Shown here: one piece after another, positions 44,799-54,213 of the stretch
Position numbering within the stretch: position 1 is the first letter of the stretch
How the letters are laid out: each line of letters begins with the position of its first letter
NCBI RefSeq assembly: GCF_003182195.1
Contig: NZ_QGTM01000019.1
Span: forward strand, 1 to 63,110
Source: Halomonas sp. A11-A
GTDB taxonomy: Bacteria; Pseudomonadota; Gammaproteobacteria; Pseudomonadales; Halomonadaceae
Direction: 5' to 3'
Length of the DNA stretch: 63,110 nucleotides
The notes under the pieces: model-generated
What the model was told of the DNA's origin: nothing
What the model saw: the letters and a program-made list of their open reading frames with translations, nothing else
Databases searched by the model: none
Translations under genes and position numbers: made by a program

Positions 44799-45823
44799 CG
44801 GGGCTCTCCTGGCTCGTGTGGAACGTCGGGTGTCACGTCGGGTGAATCATCGCCCTTGCCATCGCGGCGCCAGGGCCGACGGGGCCCCAGGGTGTCGGCC
44901 ACGAAGGCGCCGCGCTCGCCCAGGGGCCGGGGCTCGCCGACAGTGGTGTCGCGGCGGGTCTGGCGCTCCATTTCACCGTTGATCTCGGCGCCCAGCAAGA
45001 CGACGAAGGCCGATAGCCAGAACCACAGCATCAGCACCACCACGGCACCGAGGGAGCCGTAGAGCTGGCTCAGGGTGGCCATGCGCCCCACGTAGAGCGA
45101 GAGGCCGGCAGAGCCCAGGATCCACAGCAGGGTGGCGGTGACGCTGCCCACGCTGACCCACTGCCAGCGCGGCGAGCGGCGGTAGGGGGCGAAGCGGTAG
45201 AGCACCGCGATCACCGCCATCATTACCAGCAGCAGCACCGACCAGCGCGCCAGGCCGGCCAGCAGGGCCGGGGCACCCGTCAGGCCGAGCTGGCCGCTGG
45301 CCAGGGGAAAGAGCGCCACCACCACGAGGCTCACCAGGGTCAGGGCGATCAGCCCCAGGGTCAGGGCGGCCACCACCAGCTGGCGGCCCAGCGGACCGCG
45401 CCGCTCCTCCTCGCCGTAGACCAGGTTGAGGGCGATGATCAGCCCGCGCACTCCCTTGGAGGCCGCGAACAGGGCCACCGCCAGGCTGCCGAGGGCGGTC
45501 AGGCTGAGGCCGGTGGGGGTGTTGTCGCCGATCTCGCGGGCCTGCTCCTCGATCAGCCCCGCCGCTTCTGGCGGCACAAAGCGTGCCAGCTCGGCGATCT
45601 GGCGTGCCATGTCCTGGGGGTCGAGCACCAGGGCCCAGAGGGAGATCACCGCCGCGATGGCGGGAAACACCGAGAGCAGGGCATAGAAGGCGATGCCGGC
45701 GGCCAGCAGGCCGACGCGGTCGTCGGCCAGCTGCTCCTTGACGCGCCAGAGGATGTCGAGCCAGCCGGGACCGGGAATCTGTGCGGGCCTGGCGGCGCGC
45801 CGGCCGCGACGCGATAGGGTCAT
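44795..45823 (-). CDS. YihY/BrkB-family inner-membrane protein
   Basis: The 342-residue product has six membrane helices and the family patterns LAAGIAFYALLSVFPAIAA near the start and LYVGRMATLSQLYGSLGAVVVLMLWFW near the end (each conserved as a helix). YihY proteins were once called tRNA ribonuclease BN, which is not supported; their function is unknown and some are thought to be transporters. The C-terminal tail is polar. The stop codon overlaps the nitronate monooxygenase start. The upstream gene, an aspartic protease, ends 7 bases away. Confidence 0.9.
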   Translation of the reverse strand: MTLSRRGRRAARPAQIPGPGWLDILWRVKEQLADDRVGLLAAGIAFYALLSVFPAIAAVISLWALVLDPQDMARQIAELARFVPPEAAGLIEEQAREIGDNTPTGLSLTALGSLAVALFAASKGVRGLIIALNLVYGEEERRGPLGRQLVVAALTLGLIALTLVSLVVVALFPLASGQLGLTGAPALLAGLARWSVLLLVMMAVIAVLYRFAPYRRSPRWQWVSVGSVTATLLWILGSAGLSLYVGRMATLSQLYGSLGAVVVLMLWFWLSAFVVLLGAEINGEMERQTRRDTTVGEPRPLGERGAFVADTLGPRRPWRRDGKGDDSPDVTPDVPHEPGEPR

Positions 45824-45830
45824 GACGTCC

Positions 45831-46355
45831 TCAGTTGGAACCGGCGGGGTGGAGGACCATGCGGGCGTCGCGGATCTCGATGTCGAAGCGGTTGAGGAAG
45901 CTCATGCCGAGCAGCGCCACCTCGCCTTCCATGCCGGGGCTGATGGAGCCGCGCACCTCGCGGGCCGCGAAGCCGCCGAGGCTCACCTCGTCGAGGGTGG
46001 TGAGCTCGCCGCGCACCCGGCCGTTGGCGGTATTGAACCAGGCGCTGCCGGTCGCCTCCAGGCCCAGCCGCTCGGCCAGCGCCGAGGAGACGGCCACGTA
46101 GGTGGCCCCGGTATCGAGCAGGAACTCCACCGGCTCGCCGTTGATGCGCCCGGTGGCCAGGAAGTGGCCGGCGCGGTTGCGCTCCAGCACCACCGAGCTC
46201 TCGCCATTCACGGCGTTGACCAGGTGGGCGTTGGGGTTGCGCTGGCTCTCCAGGAAGCCGTGGAACCACCAGGTCCCGGCCCCGATGAAGAGCATCCAGA
46301 ACAGCAGCATCATGCCGAGCCCGGTGCGCCGAACCGCCCTGTTGTCATCGCTCAT
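45831..46355 (-). CDS. Membrane-anchored retropepsin-like aspartic protease (TIGR02281)
   Basis: The 174-residue product has one N-terminal membrane helix (GMMLLFWMLFIGAGTWWF) and a periplasmic clan AA aspartic protease domain. The active-site motif FLLDTGATYVAVS is present, and the late MSFLNRFDIEI segment completes the fold. As in retropepsins, one catalytic Asp per chain implies a dimer. It belongs to the TIGR02281 family of unknown substrate. The start at 46355 is inferred from the topology; the frame upstream has no ribosome site. It precedes YihY by 7 bases. Confidence 0.88.
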   Translation of the reverse strand: MSDDNRAVRRTGLGMMLLFWMLFIGAGTWWFHGFLESQRNPNAHLVNAVNGESSVVLERNRAGHFLATGRINGEPVEFLLDTGATYVAVSSALAERLGLEATGSAWFNTANGRVRGELTTLDEVSLGGFAAREVRGSISPGMEGEVALLGMSFLNRFDIEIRDARMVLHPAGSN

Positions 46356-46473
46356 GGCACGCCTCCCGGGGCGTTGGTGGCCTGTGACACTCCCGCGTTG
46401 ACACCTCACTCCTCCCTGACTGTACTGAATGCCGTCCGGCCGGACACCCGCTCAATCACAAGGATAACGCCCC

Positions 46474-47091
46474 ATGCAGGACAGCACTCAGCTTTCGACT
46501 CCCCCGAGCGCCCATCATTCCCACTCTTCCTGTCACCACTCCTCTCACCACCCCTCTCCCGTTCCCCTTCAGGCCCTTGCCGCCGGCCTCTGCCTGGGGG
46601 CGGCGCTGCTGATGGCGGGCGCGGCCTACGCCTGGGATGGCGTTGTCGAGAAGCAGGTCTTCGAGATGGAGGAATACACCACCCGCGGCGGCGAGACCAT
46701 CGCGGACCTGGCGGTGGGCTGGGAGGCCTACGGCACCCTCAACGAGGCCCGGGACAACGCCATCCTGATCACCCACTTCTTCTCGGGCACCAGCCACGCC
46801 GCCGGCCGCTACGAGGAGGAGGGCCCCGCCGGCTACTGGGACAGCATCATCGGTCCCGGCAAGCCGCTGGATACCGACGAGTACTACATCATCGCCTCGG
46901 ACACCCTGGTCAACCTCAACGCCCATGACCCGAACGTGACCACCACCGGCCCGGCCTCGCCCCACCCCGAGACCGGCGAGCCCTGGGGCCTGGACTTCCC
47001 GGTGGTGACCATCGGCGACTTCGTCGATGTCCAGAAGGCGCTGCTGGAGAGCCAGGGCATCGAGCGGCTGCACGCCTTCCTGGCGGAGTGA
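46474..47091 (+). pseudogene. Truncated exported alpha/beta hydrolase (MetX-like)
   Basis: The 205-residue frame has a His/Ser-rich start, a signal peptide ending near AYAWDG, and then the N-terminal half of a homoserine O-acetyltransferase-like alpha/beta hydrolase: LAVGWEAYGTLNEARDNAI, LITHFFSGTSHAAG, GPGKPLDTDEYYIIASD and PVVTIGDFVDVQKALLE. The frame ends (HAFLAE, stop) just where the nucleophile elbow (GGSMGG-like) should be. Reading the next frame gives a G-G-V-M-A-G remnant, followed at once by the convergent TauE gene. So the nucleophile, the cap and the catalytic Asp and His are lost. The AAGGA ribosome site is intact. A deletion at the junction with tauE is likely. Confidence 0.82.
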
Positions 47092-47130
47092 TGGCAGGGT
47101 CATGCAGCGCGACCCCGGCGCCCTGGCGGC

Positions 47131-47877
47131 TCAACCCGCCAGGGCCCGCACCAGCAGGTAGCTGCCCATGGCCAGCAGGCCGCTGAGGAAGGCGCGCCGG
47201 AAGGTCGCCTCCGAGAGGCGCCCGCGCAGCCACTGCCCCAGCCGCATGCCCACCAGCGCCGGCACCACCGCCGCCAGGGAGAGCAGGCCCAGCTCGATGC
47301 TGAGCAGGCGCTGGCCGCCCAGGGCGAGACCCAGCGCCAGGGTGGTGGCCACGAAGAGCACGCCCATGGTCTGGATCAGCATCTCCCGCGGCAGGCCCAG
47401 GGACTGCAGGTAGGCCACGCCCGGAAAGACCGAGGAGCCGGTCATGCCGGTCAGGAGGCCGGTCAGGGCCCCGTTGACCGGCGCGGCATGACGCCCGCCG
47501 CCGACCAGCCTCGCCAGGCCCAGGTTGAACAGCCCGGCGAGCGCGTAGAAGACGATCAGCCCCCCCAGGAGCCCCGAGAGCCAGCGCACCTCGACCCGCG
47601 CCAGAATGCTCACCCCCAGCCACACCGTCACCACCGAGGCCAGCAGGAAGGGCCAAAGTTGCCTGACGATGCGCCCCAGGTAACCGCCCACCAGCGCCTG
47701 CCAGACATTGGTGATCAGGGTGGGCGCCAGCAGCAGCGCCATGGCGGGCTGCAGCCCCAGGGTGGCGACCAGCAGCGCCAGCGACACCGTGGGCATGCCC
47801 ATGCCGATGACGCCCTTGACGCCACCGGCCACCAGGAAGGTGGCAGCGACGAGCAGCAGGGTGAGCGGCTCTCCCAT
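47131..47877 (-). CDS. TauE/SafE-family sulfite/anion exporter
   Basis: The 248-residue product is a TauE/SafE permease with about eight membrane helices. Typical segments are GVIGMGMPTVSLALL near the start and GLLTGMTGSSVFPGVAYLQ in the middle, the two inverted halves that form the anion path. The family moves sulfite, sulfoacetate or other organosulfur anions out of the cell. It lies 12 bases after the UMF1-type MFS gene and is probably co-transcribed with it. I use the ATG at 47877 in place of the GTG one codon earlier, as GAGGAG is 8 bases upstream. Confidence 0.88.
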   Translation of the reverse strand: MGEPLTLLLVAATFLVAGGVKGVIGMGMPTVSLALLVATLGLQPAMALLLAPTLITNVWQALVGGYLGRIVRQLWPFLLASVVTVWLGVSILARVEVRWLSGLLGGLIVFYALAGLFNLGLARLVGGGRHAAPVNGALTGLLTGMTGSSVFPGVAYLQSLGLPREMLIQTMGVLFVATTLALGLALGGQRLLSIELGLLSLAAVVPALVGMRLGQWLRGRLSEATFRRAFLSGLLAMGSYLLVRALAG

Positions 47878-47889
47878 CACTCGCGCTCC

Positions 47890-49245
47890 TCAACGACCAT
47901 TGCGCGCCTCCCACTCCGCCGCCGCCCGCTGGCCGCGGGCCTGGTCGACGCCCAGGCAGATCAGGATGGCGACGATGAAGAGCGCGGCGCAAAGCAGGAT
48001 CGAGGCCTGCAGGCCCACTACCGTCTGCAGCAGGCCGAGAGCCACGATGCCGAAGACCCCGGCCAGCTTGTTGGCCAGGCCCCAGAAGCCGAAGAACTCG
48101 GCGGCCTTGCGGGTGGGCGAGAAGAGCCCCACCAGGGCGCGGCTGGCCGACTGGCTGGAACCCAGCGAGAGCCCGGCCAGGCAGCCGACGAAGAGAAACA
48201 GGTGCTGGGCCTCCCAATCGAGGGCGAAGCGCACATTGAGGAAGGCGGTGACCTCCGGGGTCGCCCAGATGGCCAGGATCGCCGCCACCCAGAGCCCCAG
48301 GGTGAAGAGGTAGGTGACCTTGGTGCCGATGCGATCCTGGAGGAAACCGAAGCCCAGGGCGCCTGCCGCCGCGGTGATCTGCACGATGATGAACATCAGG
48401 TTGCGGATCGACGCGTCCCAGCCGATCACCTGGGCGCCGTAGATGAAGGCGAAGGCAATGATGATGTAGACCCCTGCCATGGAGAAGAGCAGCGACACCA
48501 GGAAGGTAGCCAGGTCGCGGAAGCGCCTCAATTCGTGCAGGGTAGTGGAGACACGCTCGATGGCGATCTCCCGGTAGGGCTTCCCCGCCGGCTGTGGCGT
48601 GCCGCGCTCCTTCACCCATAGGAAGGTGGGGATGGCGCTGACCAGGAAGAAGCCCGCGGCGAAGGGCCCCACCCAGCGGATGCGCTCGAAGTTCTCCGCC
48701 GTGGCCTCGCCCAGCACCATCAGGGTGAAGCCCGCGGCGAAGAGCCCGCCCACGTAGCCCAACGCCCAGCCGAAGCCGGAGATCTTGCCGAGATCCTCCG
48801 GCGGCCCTAGGTCGGGCAGGAAGGCGGCGATGAAGGACTCCCCCATGGAGTAGGCGTAGTTGGAGACCACGATCAGCAGCAACCCCAGCACCACGTAGCC
48901 CGGCGCCACGAAGTAGAGCATAGCGGTGGTGGCTACGGTGGCCAGGTAGCTGGCGAACAGGAAGCGCTTCTTGGAGGCCTGGTAGTCCATCACCGCCCCG
49001 CACAGGGGGCCGGTGACCACCACCAGCAGGTAGCTCACCGCCAGCGCCAGGCTCCACAGGAAGTTGGCCAGCCGGTAGCCATCGCCGCGGTCGCCGACGA
49101 TCACCGTGGTGAAGAGCTCGCCGAACACCACGGTGATGATCAGCAGGGTATAGGCCTGGTTGGCGAAGTCGAACATCGCCCAGCCGAGGATCTCCTTGCG
49201 CGAGGCGCGGGTCCGCGGCGGTGTGACGCTGGTCAGGGGTGACAT
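47890..49245 (-). CDS. UMF1/Atg22-like MFS transporter
   Basis: The 451-residue product is a major-facilitator protein with twelve predicted helices. The UMF1 family signature near the start (GWAMFDFANQAYTLLI) and the segment GRISGFGWALGYVGG (here with K at the first position) are clear. Yeast Atg22 exports amino acids from the vacuole; bacterial members are not characterised. It probably forms an operon with the downstream tauE-like gene. Confidence 0.88.
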   Translation of the reverse strand: MSPLTSVTPPRTRASRKEILGWAMFDFANQAYTLLIITVVFGELFTTVIVGDRGDGYRLANFLWSLALAVSYLLVVVTGPLCGAVMDYQASKKRFLFASYLATVATTAMLYFVAPGYVVLGLLLIVVSNYAYSMGESFIAAFLPDLGPPEDLGKISGFGWALGYVGGLFAAGFTLMVLGEATAENFERIRWVGPFAAGFFLVSAIPTFLWVKERGTPQPAGKPYREIAIERVSTTLHELRRFRDLATFLVSLLFSMAGVYIIIAFAFIYGAQVIGWDASIRNLMFIIVQITAAAGALGFGFLQDRIGTKVTYLFTLGLWVAAILAIWATPEVTAFLNVRFALDWEAQHLFLFVGCLAGLSLGSSQSASRALVGLFSPTRKAAEFFGFWGLANKLAGVFGIVALGLLQTVVGLQASILLCAALFIVAILICLGVDQARGQRAAAEWEARNGR

Positions 49246-49366
49246 GGGGCTGTCCTTGCGGGTCGAGACGGCAAGCCTAGCAGCATGGGCCAGAGGCGTA
49301 CCATCTCGAACCGCCGAGGCGCATGGCGCCGGCCAGCAGGATAAGAAGCAGCAGGCCCCGCATGTC

Positions 49367-49555
49367 CTACCGGGTCACCAGGGTCAGGAGCAGGGCCGTG
49401 GCGCCCACCACCAGCGCCACGATCACGGCGATATCCACCAGACGGTCGAGCCAGCGATCAAATCCGGCCCCGCCGGTCAGGCCTGGGCCACGCCGCGGCT
49501 GGCGGCGCCGAGTAGCCCCGCGGCGGGGGCCGCGGGCAGTGGGCATCATCGACAT
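49367..49555 (-). CDS. Small basic single-pass membrane protein
   Basis: A 62-residue frame with an Arg-rich N-terminal half (about residues 8-23) and one C-terminal membrane helix (VDIAVIVALVVGATALLLTLV). It fits between the MFS and BCCT genes on the same strand. The ribosome site is weak and several in-frame ATGs exist. No family was recognised. The consistent topology (basic part inside, helix at the end) supports it being real, but it could be chance in GC-rich DNA. Confidence 0.42.
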   Translation of the reverse strand: MSMMPTARGPRRGATRRRQPRRGPGLTGGAGFDRWLDRLVDIAVIVALVVGATALLLTLVTR

Positions 49556-49660
49556 GGTCGAAATCCGTTTTCACCATTTCCCTGAGCTTACGGCCTGGGC
49601 CGCCGCCAGGCCAGTGGCGACGGCCCAGGTCGATGGCGCTACGCCAGCCTTCGCGAGCGG

Positions 49661-51295
49661 CTAGATGCCTTCGCGACGGTTGATGCGGCGGTTGACCACG
49701 TTGGGGGCCCGACGCAGACGCTCCTCCTCCCCGAGCTGCTCGGCCTCGAAGGCGTCTGCCCCCACCGGGGTCTCGCCGTGGCGGCGGTAGAGCTGGGTCA
49801 GCATCGCGCGGCGGTCGGCGCGCAGCTCGCGCACCAGCACGATCACCATGCCGTAGAGGATCAAGGTGAAGGGCAGCGCCGCGAGTACCGAGGCCGACTG
49901 CAGGCCGGTCAGGCCGCCGGCGGCAATCAGCGTCAGGCAGATGGCGGCGATCAGCACGCCCCAGATCACCCGCTTGTAGAGGGGCGGGTTGATGGAACCG
50001 TTGTCGGTCATCTGGGCCACGATGTAGGAGGCGGAGTCCGCCGAGGTGACCAGGAAGGTGAAGATCAGCATCATGGCCACCACCGAGAGCAGGCCGCTGA
50101 AGGGCATCAGGGCGAACATCTCGAACAGCGCCACGGTGATGTTGGCCTGGGTGGCTGCGGCCAGCCCCACGTCGCCGGAGAGCTCCATGTTGAGCGCCGC
50201 GCCGCCGAACACGCCGATCCACAGGCAGGCCAGCAGCGGCGGTACGATCAGCACGCCGAACACGTACTGCTTGATGGTGCGGCCGCGGGAGACCCGTGCC
50301 ACGAAGGTGCCCACGAAGGGCGACCAGGCGATGACCCAGGCCCAGTAGAAGATGGTCCAGCTGGCCGCCCAGGTGTTGTCCGAGTAGGGCGAGATGCGCA
50401 GGCTCATGCCGATGAAGTTCTGCAGGTAGTCGCCGATCCCCAGGGTGATGGTCTCGAGGATCGCCACCGTGGGGCCGGTCACCAGCACGTAGAGCATCAG
50501 GCCGATACAGAGCAGCATGTTGAGGTTGGAGAGGCGCTTGATCCCCTTGTCCAGGCCCGACCAGGTGGAGGCCATGTAGGCCAGGAACATCACGAAGAGG
50601 ATCAGGAACTGCCAGAGCACCGACTCCGGCAGGCCGAAGACGACATTGAGCCCGCCGTTCATCTGCAGCACGCCGAGCCCCAGGGAGGTCGCCACCCCCA
50701 TCACCGTGGCCACCACGGCGAAGATATCCAGCGCCGGCGCGTAGCGACGCGCACCGGGATACTTGGCGGTCACCGAGGAGAGCACCGAGGAGACGAGGCC
50801 GGCCTGCCCCTTGCGGAACTGGAAGTAGGCGATGATCAGCCCTACCACCGAGAAGGCCGCCCACTGGTGGATGCCCCAGTTGAAATAGGCGTACTGGATG
50901 GCGTAGCGGGCCGAGTCGGTGGTCTCGGCCGGCACGTCGCCGTAGGGCGGGTCGATGTAGTGGAACATCGGCTCGGCCATGCCGTAGAAGACCAGACCCA
51001 CGCCGAAGCCGGCGGCCAGCAGCATGCTGACCCAGGAAAAGAAGCTGTAGCTCGGGGTGCTGTCCTGGGGGCCGAGGCGGATCTTGCCATACTTGCTGAA
51101 GGCCAGGCCCAGCAGGAAGATCACGAAGCCGAACACGGAAAAGAGGTAGAACCAGCCGAACAGCTGGGTGACGCCAGCCAGGGCGGCACTGGCCGCATTG
51201 CCGAAGCCCTCGGGGAAGGCGGCCCCGACCGCAACGAGCGCCAGGATGATGAGTGCAGAGACGGTGAAGACCGTCTTTCCTCCATGGTCTGCCAT
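49661..51295 (-). CDS. BCCT-family betaine/choline/carnitine transporter
   Basis: The 544-residue product is a twelve-helix secondary carrier for trimethylammonium compounds such as glycine betaine, a main osmoprotectant in halophiles. The family motif in helix 8 lies in STWSGLDKGIKRLSN and the WxxHxW-like segment is FNWGIHQWAAFS; FGVGLVFYGMAEPMFHY is the conserved first substrate-site region. A hydrophilic C-terminal tail of about 50 residues, rich in Arg and Glu, could serve as an osmosensor, as in BetP. Start at 51295 with an AAGGAC ribosome site; the frame to 51433 is leader. No betaine synthesis genes are nearby. Confidence 0.93.
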   Translation of the reverse strand: MADHGGKTVFTVSALIILALVAVGAAFPEGFGNAASAALAGVTQLFGWFYLFSVFGFVIFLLGLAFSKYGKIRLGPQDSTPSYSFFSWVSMLLAAGFGVGLVFYGMAEPMFHYIDPPYGDVPAETTDSARYAIQYAYFNWGIHQWAAFSVVGLIIAYFQFRKGQAGLVSSVLSSVTAKYPGARRYAPALDIFAVVATVMGVATSLGLGVLQMNGGLNVVFGLPESVLWQFLILFVMFLAYMASTWSGLDKGIKRLSNLNMLLCIGLMLYVLVTGPTVAILETITLGIGDYLQNFIGMSLRISPYSDNTWAASWTIFYWAWVIAWSPFVGTFVARVSRGRTIKQYVFGVLIVPPLLACLWIGVFGGAALNMELSGDVGLAAATQANITVALFEMFALMPFSGLLSVVAMMLIFTFLVTSADSASYIVAQMTDNGSINPPLYKRVIWGVLIAAICLTLIAAGGLTGLQSASVLAALPFTLILYGMVIVLVRELRADRRAMLTQLYRRHGETPVGADAFEAEQLGEEERLRRAPNVVNRRINRREGI

Positions 51296-51491
51296 CAGAG
51301 AGTCCTTTTTGTGAAGGAGTTGTACAAGAAATACTCTACCAGCCTGGCCCAGCATTACCATGGCGACCCTCGTGGCCACCAGTGCCCTTCGGCCAGGCCG
51401 GCGGCGCGGCACCTTCGACCAGGAGGATTGCACGGCGATCCGCCGGCCCCCATGGTAGGCTTCATCAGCAGGCTAACATTCTGGAGGAACC

Positions 51492-52487
51492 ATGCCCCGT
51501 CTCGCCGACACGCCTCTCTCCGTTCTCGACCTGGCCCCGATCCGCGAGGGGGGCAGCGCGGCGGACAGCTTCCGGGAGAGCGTCGCCCTGGCGCAGCTGG
51601 CCGAGCGGCTGGGCTACACCCGCTTCTGGCTCGCCGAGCACCACAGCATCGAGGGCATCGCCAGCGCCGCCACCGCCGTGCTGATCGGCCACGTGGCGGG
51701 CGCCACCCGGCGCATCCGGGTGGGCAGCGGCGGCATCATGCTGCCCAACCACCCGCCCCTGGTGATCGCCGAGCAGTTCGGCACCCTGGAGACCCTCTAC
51801 CCCGGGCGCATCGACCTGGGCCTGGGTCGCGCACCGGGCTCCGACGGCGCCACCATGGCCGCCATGCGCCGGGATCCCTATGCCGGCGTCGAGGACTTCC
51901 CCCAGCGGCTCGAGGAGCTGCAGGGCTTCCTAGATGACGAGCGGCCCGGCCAGCGGGTGCGTGCGGTGCCCGGCCAGGGCACCAAGGTGCCGATCTGGCT
52001 GCTCGGCTCCAGCGACTACAGCGCCCGCCTGGCCGGACGCCTGGGGCTGCCCTTCGCCTTCGCCGCCCAGTTCGCCCCGGGCTACCTGTTCGAGGCCCTG
52101 CGCTGCTACCGGGAGGCCTTCCGGCCCTCGCCGCAGCTGGCGGCCCCCTATGCCCTGGTGGGGCTGCCGGTGATCGCCGCCGAAAACGATGCCCTGGCCC
52201 ACTACCTGGCCACCAGCGCCCAGCAGAAGTTCCTCAACCTAATCCGCGGCCGGCGCACCTTCTCCCAGCCGCCGGTGGAAGAGCTCGACTGGACGCCGCT
52301 GGAGCGCGCCCAGGTGGAGCAGTTCCTGAGCGCCGCCATCATCGGCGGCCCCGAGACGGTGCGCGACGGGCTGGAGGCCTTCCTGGCGGCCACCGGCGCC
52401 GACGAGCTGATGATCACTACCGACGTCTACAGCGCCGAGGATCGCCTGACCAGCTACCGCCTGGTGGCCGAGGCCCGGGGACGGTGA
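51492..52487 (+). CDS. LLM-class flavin-dependent oxidoreductase (YhbW type)
   Basis: The 331-residue product is a luciferase-like monooxygenase of the group that includes E. coli YhbW. The signature [13 protein letters not shown] at the start, [15 protein letters not shown] and [14 protein letters not shown] are all typical, as is [14 protein letters not shown]. These enzymes use reduced FMN from a partner reductase and oxygen; the substrate is unknown. GGAGGA precedes the start. It is divergent from the betaine carrier. Confidence 0.92.
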   Translation: MPRLADTPLSVLDLAPIREGGSAADSFRESVALAQLAERLGYTRFWLAEHHSIEGIASAATAVLIGHVAGATRRIRVGSGGIMLPNHPPLVIAEQFGTLETLYPGRIDLGLGRAPGSDGATMAAMRRDPYAGVEDFPQRLEELQGFLDDERPGQRVRAVPGQGTKVPIWLLGSSDYSARLAGRLGLPFAFAAQFAPGYLFEALRCYREAFRPSPQLAAPYALVGLPVIAAENDALAHYLATSAQQKFLNLIRGRRTFSQPPVEELDWTPLERAQVEQFLSAAIIGGPETVRDGLEAFLAATGADELMITTDVYSAEDRLTSYRLVAEARGR

Positions 52488-52584
52488 GTGGGCGCCGTCT
52501 TGGCGCATTCGTCCCGAGCCGCGGCACCAGGAGGGCGCAACCCGTGACGAGCACCGAGCCGCCGGGCCCATGACTGCACCACTT

Positions 52585-53652
52585 TCACTCAACAAGCGAT
52601 GACTCATGCACCAATTTGGCGCCCTCCGGCGGCACCTCGGTGTACTCGATCACCCCGTACCAGCCCAGGCCGGCATAGGTCTCGTAACCCGGGGTTCTGG
52701 CAAAGGCCACCAGGCGCGCCTTCTCCTGGCCATACCCCCGCTCGCGGCCCTCGGTGGCCAACGGGTAGCGCTCGCTGAGAGCGGCCTGGCCCCGGGAGTC
52801 GGCGAGGATGCGCGCCTCGGCGTCGAGCAGCATCACCCGGCTGCGCGCCCGTTCCTCCTCGCTAAGCCCCACCCCCTGCACCACCGCCTCAGCCTGGGGC
52901 GCCCAATCGAAGAAGATCCCCAGGGTGCCCAGCACCTCGCCGTCGTGGCGGCCCCCGCGGCGAATGGCGGTGGCATAGGTGGCCACGGGGGCATCGTCCA
53001 GCGCCGGCTCCCGGGCGATATCGGCGACGCTGTAGTCGTCGCCGTTGGTGGTGGCGAGGGCCTGGCGGAACCAGGCCTGGCCGGCGACGTCATGGCCCAC
53101 GACTCCCGGGTAGCGGTCCGGGCGGCCGTTGGCGATCACCCGGCCCTGGCGGTCGGTGATCCACAAATCCAGGTAGACGGTATAGGAGCGCAGGATGGTG
53201 GCCAGGCGCGCGCTGGCATGGGCCCGGCGGTCCGCCGTCGGCGTCTCCACGGCGTCCACCACGGCACTGTCGGTGGCCCACCAGCGCACGTCGCAGGAGC
53301 GCTCGAAGAGGTTGCGGTCGATGATCTCCACCGCATTCAGCGCCAGGTCGGTGAAGCGCTGGCCACGCAGCTCGGTGAGCATCTCGGTGCCCGCCTCCTC
53401 GAGGCGCCGGGCCTGGGCCTCCACCTCGCCGCGGAAGCCTCGGGCGATGCCGCTGATGCTGCCGGAGACCCGCCCCATCTCCTCGGCCACCACCCCGAAG
53501 GCGGCCCCCGCCGCTCCGGCTCGGGCCGCCTCGATACGGGCATTGAGGGCGAGGATCTCGGTCTCGCGCATGATCGACTCGATGGCACCGACCTTGTCGC
53601 GGGTGGTCTCGGCGATGGCGTAGGCGAGTTCGAGGATACGGTTATCTTGCAT
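52585..53652 (-). CDS. Soluble receptor-like protein: MCP signalling hairpin plus Cache domain
   Basis: The 355-residue product begins with a chemoreceptor-type signalling segment, including the hairpin tip ETEILALNARIEAARAGAAG and FGVVAEEMGRV (residues about 30-60), then a coiled-coil, and after residue about 135 a Cache/PDC-type sensor (YLDLWITDRQGRVIANGRPD; VLGTLGIFFDW). There is no membrane helix. The usual order in chemoreceptors is sensor, membrane, signalling part, so this order is reversed and the signalling part is shortened. It may be a cytosolic sensor that joins receptor arrays or a partner of a kinase. The start at 53652 is inferred from domain position. Confidence 0.8.
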   Translation of the reverse strand: MQDNRILELAYAIAETTRDKVGAIESIMRETEILALNARIEAARAGAAGAAFGVVAEEMGRVSGSISGIARGFRGEVEAQARRLEEAGTEMLTELRGQRFTDLALNAVEIIDRNLFERSCDVRWWATDSAVVDAVETPTADRRAHASARLATILRSYTVYLDLWITDRQGRVIANGRPDRYPGVVGHDVAGQAWFRQALATTNGDDYSVADIAREPALDDAPVATYATAIRRGGRHDGEVLGTLGIFFDWAPQAEAVVQGVGLSEEERARSRVMLLDAEARILADSRGQAALSERYPLATEGRERGYGQEKARLVAFARTPGYETYAGLGWYGVIEYTEVPPEGAKLVHESSLVE

Positions 53653-53784
53653 GGCGGGCGTCCTTCTGCTGGGATGCGGGGACGAGGCCGGTACGGCGCT
53701 CATCCTAAATGAAGCAAGAAGCGGGCCAGACGAACGAAACCGCCGCCCCGGGTTCCAAGGGGGCAGTCACCGATAGGAGTTGTC

Positions 53785-54204
53785 ATGAGCGATCCCCATG
53801 ATCCGCGCCACAACCCGGCCTGGCAGGCCGCCCGCCAGTGGCAGGCCCGCGCTCGCCAGGCGCGCCCCCAAGGCCTGCTGGGCAGCCTGAAGATGCTGCT
53901 GGCCTGGCTGCTGTTCGGCGCCATGATGATCGTCGCCATGGTGCTGGGGCTCTTCTTTCTGCTGCTCGGCTGGGCGCTGATGCCGCTGCTGCGTTACCGG
54001 CTGAAGAAGCGCATGGAGAAGATGCGCGCCGACCAGGCCGAGGACATCGGCAGCGGTTTCCACTACCGGGAGACCCGCTACCGCGAGACCCGCGGCGCCG
54101 ACGGCAGCTACCGCGAGCAGCAGGTGCTGGAAGGGGACTATGTGGTGAAGGGTGACGAGGCCAGGGGCGATGACCCGGCCCAGCGCGAGCCCCGCCGCGA
54201 CTGA
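53785..54204 (+). CDS. Small membrane protein of unknown function
   Basis: The 139-residue product has a polar N-terminus (about 35 residues), a hydrophobic stretch with one or two helices (MLLAWLLFGAMMIVAMVLGLFFLLLG, residues about 37-65), and a charged C-terminal tail that contains the repeat YRETRYRETRG. No family was recognised. It is convergent with aroQ (9 bases between stops) and has a TAGGAG ribosome site. The sequence is coherent in codon use with its neighbours. Confidence 0.75.
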   Translation: MSDPHDPRHNPAWQAARQWQARARQARPQGLLGSLKMLLAWLLFGAMMIVAMVLGLFFLLLGWALMPLLRYRLKKRMEKMRADQAEDIGSGFHYRETRYRETRGADGSYREQQVLEGDYVVKGDEARGDDPAQREPRRD

Positions 54205-54213
54205 CGCCCGGCC

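Noticed and set aside
46454..46478. A fourth copy of the palindromic element core (CTCAATCACAAGGATAACG)
   Set aside because: Only a dozen bases resemble the core and the arms and landmarks are missing. It contains the ribosome site of the following frame.
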